Source: Arthrobotrys musiformis
Lineage: Eukaryota; Ascomycota; Orbiliomycetes; Orbiliales; Orbiliaceae
DNA length: 64,000 nucleotides
Reading direction: 5' to 3'
Assembly: GCA_036971715.1 (NCBI GenBank)
Contig: JAVHJL010000004.1
Coordinates: 3,968,001 to 4,032,000 of the forward strand
A program made the position numbers and the translations under genes. The notes beneath the pieces were generated by a model. It was not told the DNA's origin. It saw only the letters and a list, made by a program, of their open reading frames with translations, and made no database searches. Positions 9,375 through 20,800 of this stretch are shown piece by piece (the stretch's first letter is position 1; every line of letters starts with the position of its first letter).

Positions 9375-12148
9375 TCAAGCATCCGCTGAAGTCTTGCTCT
9401 TGACATCGGTGGCCTCGGACTTGATGCTTTCGCCATCTTCGCCGCCCTCCTGTTCTGCTCTCCTAGCACGAGCCCCCTCCTTTAACTTCTCCCAACGGTC
9501 TCGGTATTTCCCTACCACAGTCTTCAACTTGTCATTCTCCTTCAAGATCTTGGTCTCATGCTGCCGTAACCTTGCGATCTCAGCTTGGAGCTCTTCAAGT
9601 GATGGGTTTTCAGAAAGGACTGAAGGGGCAGGCGAGAGTGCTCTTGGTTTTGAGGAACCAGGGAGAGGCGATAGACCCCGAGATTTACCAGATGGGTTCG
9701 GCGAAAGCGCGCGGTTTGACTTGATCGGTTTATCGTCATCGAAATCTCTAGGAAACCCACCACCAAATCGTGGGGTCTTCGGAGGCTCGTAATCATCCAC
9801 TGCCCCGCGTCCGGGAAGTGTTAGCGTCCTAGGCGCTAGCCTTGGGGTTGGGGGCAGTTCAGACTCCGTAGATCGGTCCGGTAGCGTTAAAACCTGCGTT
9901 TCGGTCTTGCCGCTAAGACCACCACCAAGGCCACCGCCGAGCTTCAATTGTGCGCGACCGCCCATCCTTAACTTGCCAAATCCGCGATCAGACTCTTCAG
10001 CCACTGGGCTGCTGTGGCTTGTCTCCTTCAACACCTGTAAGCTTTCCCTCATCTTCGCAGCATTGACCTTCGCGCTGGTCTCCCATGTATGTAGCTTGTG
10101 TGCCATTATATCGGTGAGTTGCCGTAGTTGGGTATTTTCGAACTCCAGCTCCTCTCGAGTCTTCGAGCTAATCGCCTTCTCAGCCGGCTTCGGTCCTACT
10201 GCAGGCGCAGGTGCAGATTCGTTCTTATCACCGCTAGGTTGCTGCGGTTGATTTCGGGTTAAGATACCAGCATATGACATTGTACCACCGGTTGTAGGTA
10301 CGACGTAGAAGCTCTCCGTAGCACCCTTTTCGGCCACAGCTTTTCTCAGCGCCGGGTCCATGCTCGACAAGTCTCCGTCCAACGGTAGCCCAGCGAAGGC
10401 CAGCGGGTTTCCAACAGCTTCGATGTACTCTTCGAACTGACTGTAGAACTTTGTAAAGGCCATGTCTAGCTTTTGCGGCGGCTTGGGACTAGTACCCCGA
10501 GCTGAGGAGGAGTCGTACTCCTTCACAGCTGGTCTGATAGGTCCTTCGCCAAGGGCTGGGCCCTTAAACGCATCAAAAGGAAGAGCTTCCCTCGGTCCAA
10601 CGACAGGACTAGTAGCACTAGCCGACTTTCTCCTCTCCTTCCTTGGTGGTGCACCGAGTAATACAGGACTCGTCCCTCTCACGGTCCCGCCTGCACTAGC
10701 AGCACGGGCACCTGGTTCTGGCTCGCGGACCTGTAGAAAATTCCTGTCGTTGCCCCCGGTAGCTGGACTTCGGCCTCTAACCGGAGAACGGATACCTCTG
10801 GCATTGGCAAGTTCATGAGCTAGCTGGAACGGATTTGGGGAAGGTAAAACTGGACCATCTCGCATGGAGGTGTATGTAAGAGTTTGGGTAGTAATAGTTG
10901 TAGGCGAAGGCAATGGAATCGGTGGTGGCGCTATCTTCCTCGTTCCCGATGGATGAGTTGGGTTATCCGAGGTGCTTGGGGTAGTGGGTGTAGATGGTTG
11001 GAAAAACATCTTAGGCCTATCCGACTGAGGGGACTCCGGCTTGGCCGAATCCGGCCCAAACAACGGTGGAGGCCGATGCTTGGGTGACGTCGGCGGGGAA
11101 AATGTAGTGGCGTTGGTTGTTACCGGCTTCGCCATTGTTGAATCTTTCGCAGAAAACGACGTTTGACTTGGTGGAGGAGTTGGAGGAGTTTGGACTGTAG
11201 ATGCCAGCAATCTAGATGATAGGTCCCGGTGGTGCTGCTGTAATAAAGCGAGAGTTCGAAGAGCCTGTGGGTTTCGAAATAATACAGATTGTTAGCGTGT
11301 TTCAAGTTCGAAAGCCTCAAATGTCAATTTAAATGAGATTACTGTGCTGACCAGCTTTTGAACGCTCCCGCCAAAAGATACAAAATTGCTATAAGTAACA
11401 GAAGTCGAATAGGGGGTATGAGACTATATAATATATGATCAGACTTTTTTTGCGAACAGACTTCGAGTACAAAACGAGATTACAAGCAGAATCGAAAATA
11501 GTCCGAAGCGGGTGTGGTGTGGTGATGTGGTGAAGGTTTTATGGGCGGGTCCGAGATCTTGGAACCGGACACACCCCATTCAAGCCACGAACAACGACTA
11601 TACAACCGGGACGAGCAGGGGCTTTCGGTACCAGACAGGCCCTTCGAGAATGCAAAATGTAGAAGGGGAAAAAACGGTGCCCCCCAAATTTGAAACAGCA
11701 GAAATATGCGAAATGAAGAACTAACCTCAGGGTCCTGGGTTTCTTTCTCAGCCTTTCCGAATTCTTCGGCTGCGTCCTTGTGTTCCTGAGAAGCGAGCTT
11801 GAAGTTATGGAGGGTCTGTTGGTGGGTGGCCTTCGAAGCGTGTGCGTGGGCCTGGAGATAGTTAGCAATTCAGGTCTGTGCGAATAGATATAATATACTT
11901 TTTATAAAGTATATTCCTTCAGGTAAAAAGAAGAAAGAATAGTATTGTATCGAAGGTACAGGTAGGTCTGTATTTTTTAGTCCGGTTTGATTCGAACACA
12001 TGTTCCATAATATCCCCGGTACCGAACACCTGCCAGACAGGTGCCAGGTGCCGTCATAAAAAATAAAAGGAAGAAGACTTAGGGAAGAAAAGGAATGAAA
12101 TAGTGTTAAGTAAGTAGTACGTACCCTTGTAAGAGGTGCGGCTTCCAT
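9375..12148 (-). CDS. MIT-domain protein, Atg38/NRBF2-like candidate
   Basis: Three exons, 12125-12148, 11726-11851 and 9375-11264, give 679 residues. The first coding exon has only eight codons (MEAAPLTR). Joining exons 1-3 restores a three-helix MIT (microtubule interacting and trafficking) domain at about residues 5-68: THQQTLHNFKLASQEHK, AAEEFGKAEKETQDPE, then ALRTLALLQQHHRDL. The ALRTL.LLxxHH block is the hallmark of the fungal group related to NRBF2/Atg38, the subunit that bridges the autophagy-specific PI3-kinase complex I. A long Pro/Ser-rich region follows, a short conserved-looking segment KFYSQFEEYIEAVGNPLAF near residues 322-340, and coiled coils near 419-463 and 604-653. At 679 residues it is much longer than yeast Atg38 (226), so Atg38 orthology is inferred, not shown. 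The introns of 273 and 461 bp are long for this window. Confidence 0.8.
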
Positions 12149-12620
12149 GGTCAACGGCTTTCCAAATTCTTCTGTTTTAGAAGCTAAAAGTGGACGAAGA
12201 AGCTATGTGGGGTTCTTTGAATTTGGGAATTCCTTCCTCCTTAATTCATGTCTTGTCGAAGAAACCCTCCAGAACAATGATTTTTATTATTTTATTTTGA
12301 AAATAATGCTGAACGGAGTTACGGTGATTTCTGCAAGGCGAGTAAAAATTCAGGCTAGCCAGTTGGACGCAGCGAGGAGACGAGACGTAGAGAGTATGCA
12401 GTGCCGTGCAGAGGGATCGTTAAGAGAAGGGCGGTTAGCTCGATCCAGCGAGCCTCTGATTCGGTAGTTTAAAGATGTTAGTAAAGAGAAGAGAGAAAAA
12501 AACGAGGTTTCCTTCTTCCTTTCGTTCCGTTCCTTCGTTCGTTCCTGTGTCAAATCAAGGAAAAGATAGAAAGAGAGAGGGGATCTGAAATAAACGAAAG
12601 CGGAGGTTCCGCTAGATGTA

Positions 12621-12669
12621 ATGTGTATGTATGTATGTAGGTATGTGCGTGCGTATGTAGGTGTATGTA
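12621..12669. repeat. Imperfect TATG microsatellite
   Basis: Degenerate repeats of ATGT/GTAT (ATGTATGTATGTAGG, then GTATGTGCGTGCG) upstream of the MIT-domain gene. Confidence 0.8.
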
Positions 12670-13083
12670 AGGATGGGGACTAAACAGCTGGTCGGATGAT
12701 GACTTTTGCCTCTTTTAACCATGCAGCAAGAGCGGCAGTAAATAGCAGCAGAAAAGCAGCGTGGCCTATGTATGCAGAATCCCTGACGCCTGGAAATGCC
12801 GGGTACCTTGTCGATGTGAGCGATAAAGTGTATCAGAACGGAGAAGATCCAGGCACTGGCTAGCAGGCAGGACCAAGCAAGTCTGGCGGCAAGCAAGAGG
12901 CTTTTAAATGTTGACCGTTTGTTCGAACCTGAACCCGAACTTGGGACTTGGAACTTGGTAATACTTTTGAGCCTGTGGGACGGAAAGAGTCAAAGGATGG
13001 AGAGCAGGGAGAGAAACAGAAACACAGGAACACAGGAACACGCGGAACGACGGAGCTATGCCGGGTTAAAAGAAAGAACGAAA

Positions 13084-13119
13084 CAAAAATAAAATAAAAT
13101 AAAAATAAAAATAAAAAAA
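13084..13119. repeat. AAAAT-type microsatellite
   Basis: Repeats of AAAAT and AAAAAT over 36 bases in the same upstream region. Confidence 0.8.
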
Positions 13120-16100
13120 GGAAGCCTAAAGACAGGTTCGTATACGTATACACACACACGCCCTGGGAGTGGTTTTTGAATACGTTGAATCTGAGTCTCA
13201 GGAGGGAAATAGAAGGGAGGTGTGTATGTAAGTAAGTACTTATTGTTAGAGTGTATGCAATGTCATGTAATAGCGTAGCGTGGGGAGAGGTAAGAAGGAT
13301 AATAATATAATATACTGCATACACACCAACGTTGGATTGGATTGGATGCAAGTTCAGAACGTCCGGACCCGAACCGTCGGCGCCTCGACGGTCAGTCCCT
13401 TTCGAACAGCTGCTTCGAGCAGGGGATCTCGATCCTGACTGGCCGAAAAAGGGGATCTCACCAGCTGGGCTGACACAATAGCACTTGAACTGGCCAGACA
13501 AGCCAAACTAGTTGGGACCGGGGTCTCTTGATGGTTGTGAACAGATGTATGTTTTGGTGAACAATAGCGATTGTTCTTGCCCGCTTTCGAGCTTTCCGGC
13601 CAGCTGATTCGATGGCGGGGTTCAAACTTGCAAACAATAGCGAACCAACCGACGACAAGCCTTGGGCCTTGCAATTGGGGGCGCGGGCGATGAGACGACG
13701 ACGAGACGACGAACACGAGCTAACTGGAACCGCACAGCACAGCACCTGTACCCAACCGGCACGGACTTTTTGAAATTTCTCACAGTGTGTTTGTATGTGT
13801 GTGACTTACCGGCTTCGATGATGCTTCGAGATGAGGTTGAGGTTGGTGATGTGTGTATGTATGTATAAATCCAGAAGCGATGGTGTCGCAGGAGAAGGCC
13901 GGAGAAGGTAGTTGGACGAAGCGGCGTTGTGTCAGTTGGATTATTGTTGATTGAGGTGGTCGTCGGTGGTTTGCTCTTTCTGGCGATAACTCTGACTGTA
14001 ATTACAGACAACTGCCTCAAGATATCTCGATGTCGGTCCAACTATACTGCTAACTGAGAGATACTCAACGAACTGCCTCGACTCGCGGCCAAATTGAATG
14101 AACAATGCAAAAGAAGAGAGAACACGATCGCGAACAATCGAATGGAAACAGGATCCATTTCACAATATATTTATTCAGATGCTTGGCCATACATACGCAT
14201 TAGCTTAATTACACGGTAAGTGCAAACAAGGCAGCTGTTTTCCTCTCAATGACATAGCAAGCAAGCAAGCACAAGCAAAAAGCATGTAGCTGACCTCGAA
14301 TCAATATCGAATTGAAAATCCATCGTGAAATTAATAATTGCAATTGCAAGCGGCCGGCGGTTAAGCGCCTGGGCTAAAAATGCGCCTTCCGAACAGAAAG
14401 GCCCACCCATCATAACCTTCACCATTTTGGAAAAGAACCGAAGGACCCCACAAACAGGTCGACTTTTCAGAACGAAACGTCTCTTCTGAAGAGGAAGATA
14501 TTCATAGAAGCTTTTGGCATGCAGAGCTTGTTTCGAACGTTTCCAAATATTTATCCTCGGACAAAAACTTCCTCGAGCTCTGTCGCTTACTCCAGATATA
14601 TACAAAAGTTATATGTCCCATTAATAATGACAGTGCAGCGCAGTGCAGTGCAGTGTGTGCAGCTGTATCAAAGTATGTACGTGAACGGCTCAGTATCCTC
14701 AACCATGAATGCCTGGAAGGAAGGCGGCTACAATTGAGTCCTTGAATTCGTGTCCGGTGGCCATGGCTGATGATATCCTATTAGCCAACGTATTTCATAC
14801 AATATCATATCACGGGGTTCCCTATTGACCAGGCAGGGTCTATCCCGATCCCATCGTGACATTTCAATATTCCCTGTTGACGAGTGATAACTTTGATCAA
14901 AAGCGTAATAGCGCTCTACATCGACTAACCCTCGCAGAATCAATCCTGCAAGACATTGCAGAATACCAAAGAGGTTAACTCGCTTGCCACCACCGAGCGC
15001 CCTGTTTCCCATTCGCTCGACTCGCACGAGTCAAGAGCCCTCTTCCTCATTTCATTCCTATTACCTGCCCGCAAACAAGAATTCAAATCGAGAAGAAAAA
15101 AGAAGAAAGAAGAATAACTACGCCGCAAAAGGGCATACCAAGATTACCCCCCATCCAATCGAAAAGGATTCCCCCCTGCTTGGAAAGCCCCATTTTCGTT
15201 CGACGGGCGGCAACGCTTCCCTGCCTTTAAAGCTGCTTGAACGGGATCTCCACCAGGTTGCTGGGAACCCCACCTGCAAGTCATGGGCTTAATTTATTTC
15301 TAACCAATCGCGTGGTCTTGTGCAAGCGCTGGGCAAACTATGGACCAATTTGGCCTTTTTTCCTTCCCATCCTCCTCATCCTTCCCCCAAAGACAATGAT
15401 AAAAAAAAAAAAGAAAGGAAAAAATAGAAGGCTCGGAATTTAATGCGAATTTTGCTATACCACCACTCCACTCGCGATTCGATTTGTGGGTTACAGCCTC
15501 TCCAGCCGACGACGCAAACGTTCACTTGGGGAAAAAAAGAATAAATGCTTAAAATAGCTTGCTGGAGCGGAACAAACGTGGCCCAAGAATTCTCCGTTAC
15601 GTTGAACTTCGGCCAGCTCGTACCGTAGCAAATTTGCGCAGGCCGTACCGGCCGTGTCGCATGTTAATTACCAAGACGCCTTCAGTACCTTACGGTATTA
15701 ATGATGATATTAAATCCTTCGGCAGGATCCCTTTTTGAATTCGAATTCGGTTTTCTTTTGGAAACGAAGGAAATAAAAATTTCCACAACCAGCCTTACAT
15801 CGGAGGGGATTCCTGTGCTGCTTGGGCTGGTCGAGTCGGCGATATAAAGTATACTATCGATTCGGCCGGCCTAGCTTTGGTGGCCTTGGTCCCTCCCCAT
15901 CTTCAAAATATCGACGAACCGTCTAGTCAGCTGACAGTCAATCGCAACCGGACGGAATGTCGATCCCGGCTCACCGAAACAAGGCGGTCCGATTATCATA
16001 TTCCTAACGACTCCAATTAGGTAATCGAGCGAATCTATTCCAGCCGAATCTAGGCTCCCGGATATCCTTTGAACCTTGGGTCCCTGTAGTTCAATCCAAG

Positions 16101-16617
16101 GATTCTACAACTAACAATTCTTGAAACATACCATATATATGCTTGCTTGGATGGGAAATACCTATGTCTATATCCGCCAGGAGCCTGGACTATCTGCTTG
16201 TGTACCTGGCATATAAACACTTTATATCCCATTAATCTTAAGAATGAATCGGCATTGGAATATGAAACCGTGAACCCACGAATGTGTCATTATAATTATC
16301 CTCCTCGCAGGTTACGTAGACTCATATATTGGTTTTGACATTGCGACCAAAAACGCAGCCTGCGAGCTCGAGCACTCATCTCTTACTCCCAATGAAGGTT
16401 AGTGTAAGTAAGTAGTCATTCGAATTCAATACAATCCAACGACACTTGATACATCAAACGCGCGACCATCCAAAACCTCGTCGCGAAACCTCAAAACTCC
16501 AATATTGTTATATCGAATTCCATACCCTTATAACCCACCAAACCTCAAACCACCAATGATATATAAATCCGAACCTATAGTAATTAATTAAGGATATCAA
16601 TTCTCACATATACAAAC

Positions 16618-17367
16618 ATGACCTCAAAAATGAGTAAAAAGATGCCTACCCTCCCCCCCGAACTCCACCACATAATCCTCGAATCCGCCTCTCCAACCCA
16701 ACATCCAACCCTGCGCCTCGTCTCCCACTTCTTCAAATCCAAAGTCGACTCCCTGAAAGCCTCCCTCTACCTCCCCGCCCCATTCATAACAGAACCCTAC
16801 GAAGACTGGTGCACAAAATTAACCCCTCCCAACCCAACCGACGCACCATTCCTAATCCACTCCGCGGTCTTCAATTGCACCGGATACTTCCACCGCACCC
16901 TCGACTCCAAATCCAAGAAAATAGTCCTGAGTGCTACGAAAAGACCTAGGAAACAATACGATGTCCCAGAGGAGCTGCTACAAATCACACAAGAGTTCAT
17001 AACCCACCGGAACGACCAGTTAATAATCCCCAACACCGACACCCCACTCCCGCTAGAAAGAACGATAAGGCTCCAGTATCTTATGAATAGAAACTGCGGC
17101 GCAAGCGCAGGCTACGAAATCCTGGTCCTAAAAGGAGATAAAATCGGTGAAGAAAGAGGGATGACGGTGGGCGAGTTCGCAGAGTTTATCGCGAAGTTTA
17201 GAGCTAAGAAGACTTTACTGAAAGTCCCCAGTGCGGAGGTATACGCACAGGCAAAAAGATTTGTCGTGAAGGTTGGGGTGGAAAGTGAGAGGGGCATCTT
17301 GACCGTGTTGGTCGAGGATTTGAATTCGTATTATAGATCATACTACGAGACCAATTCGTACTACTAG
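16618..17367 (+). CDS. F-box-like hypothetical protein
   Basis: Single exon, 249 residues. The N-terminus MPTLPPELHHIILESA followed by LRLVSHFFKSKVDSL at residues 9-47 has the F-box pattern (LPxEL...I, then LRLVS..F), the module that binds Skp1 in SCF ubiquitin ligases. The rest has no repeats I recognise; it is mixed alpha/beta-like with a notable tyrosine-rich end (NSYYRSYYETNSYY). The upstream 100 bases are A/T-rich and the first ATG (16618) precedes three further in-frame methionines within nine codons, so the exact start is uncertain. It converges on the small secreted poly-Glu gene, with only 103 bp between their stops. Fungi of this group carry many such fast-evolving F-box genes; substrate unknown. 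Confidence 0.75.
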   Translation: MTSKMSKKMPTLPPELHHIILESASPTQHPTLRLVSHFFKSKVDSLKASLYLPAPFITEPYEDWCTKLTPPNPTDAPFLIHSAVFNCTGYFHRTLDSKSKKIVLSATKRPRKQYDVPEELLQITQEFITHRNDQLIIPNTDTPLPLERTIRLQYLMNRNCGASAGYEILVLKGDKIGEERGMTVGEFAEFIAKFRAKKTLLKVPSAEVYAQAKRFVVKVGVESERGILTVLVEDLNSYYRSYYETNSYY

Positions 17368-17470
17368 TCGACATTTCATGGTGTAACATAATTCCGGAAT
17401 CCCCAACTTGATTGTATATACATACACAAAATACCCCCTGAAACTCCAATATATACAAGTAACAAATCGA

Positions 17471-17891
17471 TCAAGCGTATCCATAACTGTATTCATCCTC
17501 CTCCTCCTCCTCCTCCTCCTCCTCCTCCTCCTCCTCCTCCTCCTCCTCAGGAGCACTAGACTTCCCGCCAGGACTGGGAGTAGCACTGGGAGTAGCAGTT
17601 ACATACTTCGTCACAGTCTTCGTAGTCGCAAACATAACCGACCTAGTCTCGTATTTCGTCTTCGTCACCCATTTCAGCGTGGTACTAAATTTGGTGATGG
17701 TTTTGGTGATTTGCTGCCGTGTAGGTTCGTCGTCGGCGTAGCCATAGTCGTAGCCGTAGCCTAGGGCTGATGGGATGGCGCTGTTTGTCTAAATTAGTGA
17801 TGACTTCCATTTAGACCGCCTGGGGGGGTATGTATATTGTATGCACATACCTTATGGCCAGTAGAGAGAAGAAAGGGAATGTGAATTTCAT
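17471..17891 (-). CDS. Small secreted protein with poly-Glu tail
   Basis: Two exons, 17851-17891 and 17471-17780, joined over a 70-bp intron (GTATGT...CAG at 17781-17850), give 116 residues. Exon 1 encodes MKFTFPFFSLLAI and the join adds SAIPSALG, forming a good signal peptide. The downstream acceptor at 17781-17782 is the one that keeps the frame; the earlier TAG would not. The mature part starts with a Gly/Tyr/Asp stretch (YGYDYGYADDE), has repeated Thr-Lys motifs (ITKTITKF, WVTKTKYE, TVTKYVTATPS), then a run of 17 Glu, all GAG codons, and ends DEYSYGYA. No cysteine. It may be a cell-wall or extracellular matrix protein or an effector-like protein; function unknown. The Thr/Ser/Pro-rich part could be O-glycosylated. 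Confidence 0.72.
17496..17548. repeat. CTC/GAG trinucleotide repeat inside CDS
   Basis: Perfect CCT/CTC repeat on the plus strand, read as 17 consecutive GAG (Glu) codons in the small secreted protein gene. Such a pure codon run is prone to length change. Confidence 0.93.
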
Positions 17892-19054
17892 TTTGGATAT
17901 ATATGATAAATATAACAATGAGCGAACCGGCAGTGAGATATCGCAACCCCAATCAACCAAGAATATCGTAAAAAAAAAAGAAATGGTTTCCCAAAAATCG
18001 TAATTCGAAGAACCAATGGACGAAACGAGTGACTAAGAACCTAAGATCGACGAAACATGCAATCGGGACCCTTTCCAAAAAAATACCAACTGCAGCTGCT
18101 ACGGTAGAGGTACTGATCATCGACAACCAAGAAAAAACAAAGTCCGAACCCTTCCATATTTATACCACCGCCATCCCTAGCTAGCTACTAGATTTTCAAG
18201 CTTCCAAAATCCATGCCGTCTTACCCGCCAGGACCCATCTCGTAGGAAACACTTTATCAACTATCATACCCACCTCATACCACCTAGCACCGCCTCGAGG
18301 CCTCGTACGGGCCTTCATTATATAATACCACGCCTACCCCATAACATATTATAGTAAATAAACCACCCAAAACCGAGTTTTCCGATATATGATATCATAA
18401 ACAATCGAATACAGTAACTATACGAGCAGGAACGGATGCGCGGTAGCCCTACAGAAAACCAAACGTAACAGCTTAGCATCCTCTCGGCAAGCTTGGTCCG
18501 AGAAAAGTAATATACTATAACATACTTATCTTACCAATGCACTCCACAAACATTCATACAACTGTTATACAACTTTCCACCGAAAGAGCCCCGCTATAGC
18601 TATAGCCTAAGCCTTAATATGGTCTTTAATCACGTTGCATTCGCATCGTCTTTACACGTTTCAGCTGTCAATGTTGTATTTTTTTCGGAATTGTGCGTTG
18701 GGGTTTTATGAATTTACCCGATGTTGACAGGTCTATGCGTGCTTGTATTTGCGGAGGTATGTGAATCCGACTTCATAACGTGAAGCTAACTTATATATAT
18801 AATACATGCTATATATTAGACAATATTGCGATACGGCCGAGGTTGGGCCCGAGGTTGTTTCATCAAGCTTATATATAGCTTAGTGTACTGGGATTGATAT
18901 GTTTTATAAATTTATATACAAATAGTATACAGTTAAACATCTATGCATATCGACAGCCATGCAATCTGTCGACAGAACAGTATACTAGATACTATAGAAA
19001 CTCTTTAACTACCTATATTCTCGAATTCCTAATCCTCAAATCTCATGTAAACTT
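17892..19054. other. Intergenic, no supported gene
   Basis: A/T-rich, about 1.2 kb, between the secreted-protein start and the 3' end of the next minus-strand gene. Nothing coding is visible; the plus-strand frame from 18894 runs mostly antisense to the next gene. Confidence 0.5.
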
Positions 19055-20131
19055 CTACTTCCCGCAAGAACACTTCAAAGTCTTGATCACAACCACCACC
19101 CGTCCCTTAAGCCTAACCCAGATATATATCCCCCGCATCCCAAGCTCCCCTTCCCCCCTTGTCCCCCCTTCCTCCTTAGCATACTCATCACACTCCTCCA
19201 AAACCCTCCCCACAATATCTCCAAACATCACCCCCAAAACCTTAGGAAACTCAACTCTCCACCTCCATTTCCCTCTCGTCAGCGGCCAAATCGTCCTTAT
19301 AAGCCCCTCATACTCCTTAACCGTAGGCGGCACCTTCGCACACTCCGCAAATCCAGTTTGCTCATCCCACCTCCCATCTTTATACTCCCTAGGATCCGCA
19401 GTTAAAGCCGGGTACACCACCCCTTCAAACTCCATACCCACAGCAAACTCCAATAACCTCTCCAACCTCCCAAAAACCGGTCGGAGCAGGAATTGCGGAT
19501 TGTAACCCATCATGGCATTTTTAACCCTTTGATAGGAAATAATCCAATCCGGCGTGATCCTTTCTTCGAATATCTCGATTTTGAGGTGTTTGATATGCCT
19601 GGCGTAGATTTGTGGTAGAGGTTTGGGACGGTGTACTACTTCTATGCGTGGTACCGACGGGTCGAAATCACCGTTGAACGGTGGGTTCGTGTAATACTTC
19701 ATATCATGCTCATTCGTCGGGCGGTATGTATATTTCCTAACCCATCATTAACCCCCACCTATAAAAATTAAGAAAAGTACATACTCAACCCCTCCATCGA
19801 ACTCAACTCTAACCCCCACCCCCTCCCAAGGAGAAGAATACCAAACCATCACAGCCGGCCACTCTCCGTTCTCGATCTCCACGGTGGTACCGAACTCCCC
19901 CACGATAGTAATCCATACTACGAACTCATTGCTATAAAGTACCCTCGCCGCTTCTTCGTGGATTTGTTTGTTAACTCTTAATATAGCTGTCGATGGGATT
20001 GAGAAGGGTTTGTATTTCGGACGGCGGGGGGTGTTCAGGTAGTCTTTTGACGGCCGGGGCGGGGGAGTGGTGAGGAGGTAGGAGTAGATTTTGAGACGGA
20101 GTTCGAGGGGCAGGGTTAGGAAATTCGGCAT
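19055..20131 (-). CDS. F-box/2EXR-like protein
   Basis: Exons 19785-20131 and 19055-19736 are joined over a 48-bp intron (GTATGT...TAG) to give 342 residues. The frame across the join reads GGVEKYTYRPTNEHDMKYY, which confirms the splice. The N-terminus FLTLPLELRLKIYSYLL with ILRVNKQIHEEAARVLYSNE about 35 residues later is the typical pattern of the large fungal F-box-like/2EXR family (LPxElRxxIY...L, then LRvnkqi..Ea..vlY..N). The remainder (HIKHLKIEIFEERI, RLERLLEFAVGMEFEG, WPLTRGKWRWRVEF) resembles the degenerate leucine-rich or beta region seen in those proteins. Its partner and substrate cannot be inferred. The ATG at 20131 is the first residue of the motif-bearing exon. Confidence 0.82.
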
Positions 20132-20800
20132 CCTTGATTTATTCTTCTCGACATAAATCTATAGGCGGGTATAATTTTAAAATCTATGGGGTAGATCTGT
20201 CGAACTATAAATCCTCGATAGATTAGTTAAGGTATGGGCAATAGATGCGTACGAGGAGGGAGCTTATAATTATATAAAAAAAATGATTTAGGATTCCCTC
20301 CAACAGCCCGACTACACTTTGGCTCCTCCAAGTAGCACAAGCCCCCCCAAGACTAAATGACCAAAAATGCAACTTCAATCGACATTCTCAAGCAGCATTA
20401 CACCCGAACCTCAACAATGGAATAACTCAATTTCATTTAATTTGTGAAAATATATAATCTACAGAGTAATATAATACTCAGTTTTCTACAATCTACAATC
20501 TTCAAATAAAAGGAAAGGGAAAAAAGAGAAGTATCCAACAAAGAAGAATAACAAGGGAAAACCCAACAAAAATCCCCAACTGCCGTAGACGACGCATCCA
20601 AAATGCGACGAGACAACCAAAATGCCGTAGCTATACAAACAATCTCAAGAAAAAATCCGCAATTGGCTCCCAAAACGGTAATATCACATACCAAAATCAA
20701 AAAAATTCAAAAACCAACCACATCGCCAATTTTGTTTCCCATCGTACAGAAAGAAAAAAACCATAGAATACTCTAGCAAACGAAACCGCTAGATGGTGCT
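20132..20800. other. Short intergenic region
   Basis: Promoter of the F-box/2EXR gene and 3' region of the sterol-transporter gene. A-rich on the plus strand, no coding frame supported. Confidence 0.5.

Larger units (their letters stand above)
12149..16617. other. Long divergent intergenic region
   Basis: About 4.5 kb between the MIT-domain gene (minus) and the F-box-like gene (plus). Minus-strand frames of up to 213 codons at 12860-14041 overlap one another and come from pyrimidine-rich, repeat-containing sequence; they have no motif and no good start. I take 12149-14100 as leader/promoter of the MIT gene. The part from 14100 to 16617 holds nothing I can identify. Confidence 0.5.

Noticed and set aside
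9304..9792. 162-codon plus-strand ORF, and others at 9907-11087
   Set aside because: Antisense to the long third exon of the MIT-domain gene.
12860..14041. Overlapping minus-strand ORFs of 95-213 codons
   Set aside because: They overlap in different frames, derive from repeat- and pyrimidine-rich leader sequence and carry no motif or good start.
17338..17586. 82-codon minus-strand ORF with a poly-Arg run
   Set aside because: Out-of-frame reading of the GAG repeat of the small secreted protein gene.
18894..19505. 203-codon plus-strand ORF
   Set aside because: Mostly antisense to the second exon of the F-box/2EXR gene, whose splice join gives a coherent protein.
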